This document shows positions 31,002-33,535 of a stretch of DNA of 33,535 nt, one piece after another; within the stretch, counting starts at the first letter, position 1; each line of letters begins with the position of its first letter. The stretch is from an uncultured Oscillospiraceae bacterium (GTDB taxonomy: Bacteria; Bacillota; Clostridia; Oscillospirales; Acutalibacteraceae), in the NCBI GenBank assembly GCA_900554535.1, contig USIA01000006.1:1-33535 (forward strand), read 5' to 3'. Both the position numbers and the translations under genes were made by a program. The notes below the pieces were generated by a model. It had not been told where the DNA came from. It saw only the letters and a list, made by a program, of their open reading frames with translations, and ran no database searches.

Positions 31002-31940
31002 CTATATACGTCCGTCTAAATATTCGGCAATTTTATTTCTGATGCCATCCTTGTCTTTCTTATCGTGCACAAGAATCGTGATCCCATTTGGAAGTTGTTT
31101 CTGTGCAGACAATTGGTAACGCAAGAGCGGAATTTGATAAGGAAGTTTGTTTTCTACTTTAAATATTTCATCTTTAAATGCATCATTTTTTTGCTGCTTC
31201 AAAGTTGTATTTCCTTCTATATGTGTGATTCCATCAAGTTCAATGGCGAGAAGCGGTTTATATGTATAAAAGTTGAATCCATCTGGTGCGGTCGATTTTA
31301 CGAGCTGGCAGATTAAAAAGTCAACATTCTTTCCACCCATGATATGCATAGACATCTCTTTGGTGTCGTCATCTATGCCATCAATTGGTTGTATAAACGA
31401 ATAAAGGCTTGTCTGCGGAAAGACAAATAGCTGCTTTTTATTTTCTAGGAATGCATAGGGGTTAGAACAATTTTTAGAATTTTCAATGGAGCCATACAGA
31501 TCCTGCAATGCACGGCAGATGTAATAATAAGCCCATTTTTCATTTGAATTCATGAAATTGGGCTTAAAGACAAAGTAATGATTCGGATTTGTCCGGATGT
31601 CCAGCTCTTTTTGATGCTTTTCAGCGTCTTTTTGTTCTTGTCCTTTTCGGATATTTTGCGCTTTTTCATTCCTTTTTTCGATTTCTTTTTGAAGGCGATC
31701 TCTCGCTTCTGTCATTTTCCGCAGGCGGATTCTTAGCGCAATTACATCTTCATTCTGCATTTTTTGCTGCAGGATTTGGTTTTGGGTATTCAAGGATTGT
31801 ATTTGATGCCGCAGAGCACCATTTTCGTTGAGATCCTTTTCCCGCTGCTGATGCATGTGTTCATTTTCTTGCCGCACTTTTTTATACTGATACGCGAGAA
31901 TTGCTAGTGCCACGATAAGAAGAAATACAAAGAATCCCAT
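31002..31940 (-). CDS. Membrane-anchored coiled-coil protein with DUF2726 domain
   Basis: A 312-residue protein; ATG 31940 has GAAGGTG about 9 bases upstream. An N-terminal membrane helix (MGFFVFLLIVALAILAYQY) is followed by a long coiled coil (about residues 18-112, Gln/Glu/Lys-rich). The DUF2726 domain (~115-310) shows NVDFLICQL and PLLAIELDGITH, then KDEIFKVENKLPYQIPLLRY. This fold is related to the Vsr/restriction endonuclease-like group; the Asp of VDFLIC and the Glu and Asp of AIELDG could be metal ligands. A membrane-tethered nuclease is plausible but unproven. It lies beside the Schlafen-type gene on the same strand. Confidence 0.8.
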   Translation of the reverse strand: MGFFVFLLIVALAILAYQYKKVRQENEHMHQQREKDLNENGALRHQIQSLNTQNQILQQKMQNEDVIALRIRLRKMTEARDRLQKEIEKRNEKAQNIRKGQEQKDAEKHQKELDIRTNPNHYFVFKPNFMNSNEKWAYYYICRALQDLYGSIENSKNCSNPYAFLENKKQLFVFPQTSLYSFIQPIDGIDDDTKEMSMHIMGGKNVDFLICQLVKSTAPDGFNFYTYKPLLAIELDGITHIEGNTTLKQQKNDAFKDEIFKVENKLPYQIPLLRYQLSAQKQLPNGITILVHDKKDKDGIRNKIAEYLDGRI

Positions 31941-31982
31941 AAAACTGCACCTTCATTTTAAAGTTTTCAGATTTTAGAAAAC

Positions 31983-32016
31983 AAAAAGGAGACATCTTCC
32001 ACAAAAGATGCCTCCT
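31983..32016 (-). terminator. Rho-independent terminator of the minus-strand RNA
   Basis: On the minus strand AGGAGGCATCTT (32016-32005) pairs with AAGATGTCTCCT (31998-31987) with one G-U pair and a 6-base loop, followed by TTTTTG. Nothing on the minus strand but the RNA at 31983-32167 precedes it closely. Confidence 0.85.
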
Positions 32017-32167
32017 AAAATTTACTTGACAGGCACCGCTGGACATGGTACCATAATCAAGTAAAAGAATAATCAATCACAGCCTCAAATAGTTTGCCGA
32101 CCATTTGAGGCGTGCGCCATAAGAGTTTCCAACCAAACCTTATGACTTGTGAAATGCAGTTTACGCT
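31983..32167 (-). ncRNA. Structured non-coding RNA, about 185 nt, unassigned
   Basis: It starts about 6-7 bases after a consensus promoter and ends in a terminator, with no convincing reading frame. Three further hairpins are visible in order: CATAAG..CTTATG enclosing GTTT..AAAC; GCCTCAAAT..ATTTGAGGC (9 bp); and TTTACTTGA..TCAAGTAAA enclosing GGTACC..GGTGCC. The size and stand-alone unit are like 6S RNA or another housekeeping small RNA, but I do not see the long rod-like fold of 6S. It could also be a leader acting on the DUF2726 gene downstream, although the terminator intervenes. Confidence 0.65.
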
Positions 32168-32172
32168 TCACT

Positions 32173-32202
32173 ATTATAGCGTTTGCTGATACATTTTGTC
32201 AA
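32173..32202 (-). promoter_or_regulatory. Consensus sigma-A promoter for the minus-strand RNA
   Basis: TTGACA (32202-32197) and TATAAT (32178-32173) on the minus strand are both perfect, with an 18-base spacer. It is the best promoter in the window. Confidence 0.85.
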
Positions 32203-32256
32203 GCGGGTCGCGGGAAATTCCTATGACGCAGGGTTTCCGGTGATCCGCTTATTCTT

Positions 32257-32475
32257 TCAACCTGAACCTTGACAATTTAGAGTCCTCGGTATCTCGAACC
32301 TCGTCCGGCGTGGAAACATAGACACCGCGAAGCCTGTGGGCTGGCCACGACCTGCTTTGCAGCGAGCCGTAAGCCCCACCACCTGGCTGTAGCTAGTCAG
32401 CGGCGATAACCCCGGAGAGGATAATGATACTTGCGCATCCTGCGCGCTCGCCGGAGGGCGGGTCTTCCACCACAA
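32257..32475. other. GC-rich structured stretch without a clear gene
   Basis: This stretch differs in composition from the AT-rich sequence on both sides and has many short stems: GTGG-GCTG-GCCAC, CTGC-TTT-GCAG, GCGC-ATCCT-GCGC, CGCC-GGA-GGGCG. On the plus strand a short frame from about 32275 to the TAG at 32391 reads ..ISNLVRRGNIDTAKPVGWPR, then PALQRAVSPTTWL. That could be the 3' end of a TnpB-like gene, which in IS200/IS605 elements overlaps the omegaRNA, but I cannot confirm it. The minus-strand frame covering the same bases shows no known domain. It may be an RNA gene or a transposon relic. Confidence 0.4.
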
Positions 32476-32539
32476 TAAACACTTGCAGGGGAGATGGATA
32501 AGCTTTGCTAAGCTCGTTACCGTGGACTATAAACAATCA

Positions 32540-32639
32540 CGTTTATGATAATGTTCCTGCTGATGTTACCGCATCAGCAGGTGTTATCATAAACGGAAGC
32601 GCTTATTTTTTCTTTTTAAACGTTTCCGTTTATGATAAC
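32540..32639. repeat. Three copies of CGTTTATGATAA forming alternative hairpins
   Basis: Copy 1 (32540-32551) pairs with copy 2 (32584-32595, inverted), with CCTGCTGATG/CATCAGCAGG as a second stem inside. Copy 2, extended to GTTATCATAAACGGAA (32583-32598), pairs perfectly over 16 bp with copy 3 (32624-32639). The two folds exclude each other. The block lies just downstream of tRNA-Arg on the minus strand. Confidence 0.75.
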
Positions 32640-32685
32640 AAGGCGGGACAGAAAACTGCCTCGCCTCATTACCATAAAAAGTACT

Positions 32686-32762
32686 TGGTGCGCCCGCGGG
32701 GATTCGAACCCAGGACCTTTTGATTCGTAGTCAAACACTCTATCCAGCTGAGCTACGAGCGC
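32686..32762 (-). tRNA. tRNA-Arg (anticodon ACG)
   Basis: On the minus strand, acceptor GCGCTCG pairs with CGGGCGC (one G-U), followed by ACCA, so the CCA end is encoded. The D-arm is GCTCAGCTGGATAGAGT, the anticodon stem-loop is TTTGA-CTACGAA-TCAAA, and the T-arm contains GGTTCGAATCC. All arms are complete. An imperfect hairpin (32644-32669) lies downstream without a T-run. No sign that the element has inserted in this tRNA gene. Confidence 0.96.
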
Positions 32763-32846
32763 ATATTCGGAAACTGTCCCCTCAAAGACAGCTTCTTTAT
32801 TATACGCGTATAAGCAAGAAAAGTCAAGCGGTTTTCGCAATTTTTT

Positions 32847-33535
32847 TTACATGTTTTTCAGAAAATTCATCAGCTCCTTCTTAAGCTCCGGCTGTTTGTC
32901 CGCGTTTTCGATGATCATGTCCTTAATAGACTCCACAGTCTCTTCCGGCGTCTCCGGTTTGCCGAGCGCATACGGCCCAGCTGGCGACGGATGTTTCTGA
33001 TACGACAGAACCGTATATCCGCGCGGGGGCAGATTGACACCGCCATTGCGGTCCGGCTCCTCGCCAAAAATGGTGGGCGCTGCGTGCCATTCCTGCGGCA
33101 GATACAGGGTGCGTGGTTCGTCGCCCGCATTGATCGCCACCAGCAGGGCGTCCACCGCATCATCACGTACATACGACAGGCAGTGGCCGTCCGCCTGTAA
33201 GGGTACGAAACTGCCTTCCCGCAGGCAGGAAAGCCGGCCGCGCATCTGCCCTAAGCCTTTGTACCATGCCACAAGCGATGCGTCTTCATGGCCCCACGGA
33301 TACGGCGCGCGGTTAAATGGGTCCTTATAGCCCTCCATCCCCGCTTCATCGCCATAGTAAATGCAGGGCACGCCCGGCAGCGTAAACTGCATCAGCGCGG
33401 CCAAACGCAAGCGCTCCAAACCAAGAGCACGCTGCTCCGGCGTCAGCTTCGTCTTAGACTGCCATTTGCGGCCGTGCGAACCAACCGGCTCCCCCGCCCC
33501 CATGGTCGGGGGCGGCCCCGTGGGCCCCGGATGCC
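32847..33535 (-). CDS. GH13 alpha-amylase/neopullulanase family, C-terminal part (partial at window edge)
   Basis: The minus-strand frame is open to the right edge and ends at 32847. LGLERLRLAALMQFTLPGVP and CIYYGDEAGMEGYKDPFNRAP, then YPWGHEDASLVAWYKGLGQMR, are the last part of the GH13 barrel. AINAGDEPRTLYLPQEW.. and PRGYTVLSYQ form the C-terminal beta domain, with a short helical tail (ADKQPELKKELMNFLKNM). It cleaves alpha-glucans such as starch or maltodextrins. The catalytic residues are upstream, outside the window. The first ~18 residues from the edge (Pro/Gly-rich) do not look like an amylase, so the last ~55 bases may be an artefact. It is a chromosomal-type gene, probably outside the element. 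Confidence 0.88.
   Translation of the reverse strand, partial: HPGPTGPPPTMGAGEPVGSHGRKWQSKTKLTPEQRALGLERLRLAALMQFTLPGVPCIYYGDEAGMEGYKDPFNRAPYPWGHEDASLVAWYKGLGQMRGRLSCLREGSFVPLQADGHCLSYVRDDAVDALLVAINAGDEPRTLYLPQEWHAAPTIFGEEPDRNGGVNLPPRGYTVLSYQKHPSPAGPYALGKPETPEETVESIKDMIIENADKQPELKKELMNFLKNM

Noticed and set aside
32024..32052. Plus-strand promoter TTGACA-17-TACCAT
   Set aside because: TTGACA here is formed by the TTTACTTGA/TCAAGTAAA stem of the minus-strand RNA. The -10 is weak and no plus-strand gene follows.
32505..32723. Plus-strand frame running into the tRNA
   Set aside because: It covers the alternative-hairpin repeats and ends inside tRNA-Arg on the opposite strand; no binding site or domain.
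32686..32762. tRNA-Arg as the integration site of the element
   Set aside because: The integrase is 4 kb away with unrelated genes between, and no partial copy of the tRNA 3' end was seen elsewhere in the window.

Overview
The window looks like an integrative and conjugative element (ICE) plus flanking cargo and chromosome from a Gram-positive anaerobe of the Clostridia, probably Oscillospirales/Ruminococcaceae-like. The support is AGGAGG-type ribosome binding sites before nearly every gene, class B sortases with a wall-anchored substrate, a MobP2-like relaxase, a VirD4/VirB4/PrgI-type secretion system without outer-membrane parts, and a lysozyme-M23 hydrolase for crossing a thick wall. This is judged from protein resemblance only; no search was run.

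Layout. 1-3.5 kb: a sortase fragment, two small Cro/CI-type regulators, a secreted Ser/Thr-rich protein ending in a VPKTG sorting signal, and a complete class B sortase. 3.5-8.7 kb: an SSB-like protein, two small unknown proteins, and a 1415-residue polyvalent protein (ArdC-like, Zn-peptidase, MuF-C-like, HAD, and DUF3991/Toprim primase-like parts). 8.7-18.5 kb: the mating channel (Maff2-like small membrane protein, VirD4-like coupling protein, VirB6-like protein, PrgI/VirB3-like protein, a separate VirB4 N-domain protein, VirB4 ATPase, and an anchored coiled-coil protein). 18.5-18.9 kb: a gene-free, highly structured block that I read as the origin of transfer. It holds ten helically phased 11-bp repeats, several palindromes, an IncP-type nic match (TATCCTG|T), and a 19-bp inverted repeat starting at the nic. 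18.9-21.6 kb: relaxosome genes (three ribbon-helix-helix-like proteins, one HigA-like protein, the relaxase). 21.6-27.0 kb: wall hydrolase, VirB8-like protein, topoisomerase III and two DUF6291-like replication proteins. 27.0-28.4 kb: a 44-residue peptide, a frameshifted Phd/YefM antitoxin on the minus strand, and the tyrosine integrase.

28.6-32 kb: an accessory patch with a small serine recombinase, a Schlafen/AlbA-type ATP-binding protein on the minus strand flanked by two copies of its own promoter region, and a membrane-anchored DUF2726 protein. 32.0-33.5 kb: probably chromosome. It holds a minus-strand structured RNA with its own consensus promoter and terminator, a GC-rich structured block, a set of alternative hairpins, tRNA-Arg(ACG), and the 3' part of a GH13 amylase gene.

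How it fits together. The relaxase and RHH proteins would assemble at the 18.5-18.9 kb site. The coupling protein would pass nicked DNA to the VirB4-powered channel while the hydrolase opens the wall. SSB, TopB, the Toprim protein and the DUF6291-like proteins would support DNA processing or replication, and the integrase would insert the element. No left attachment site is visible, so the ends of the element cannot be fixed here.
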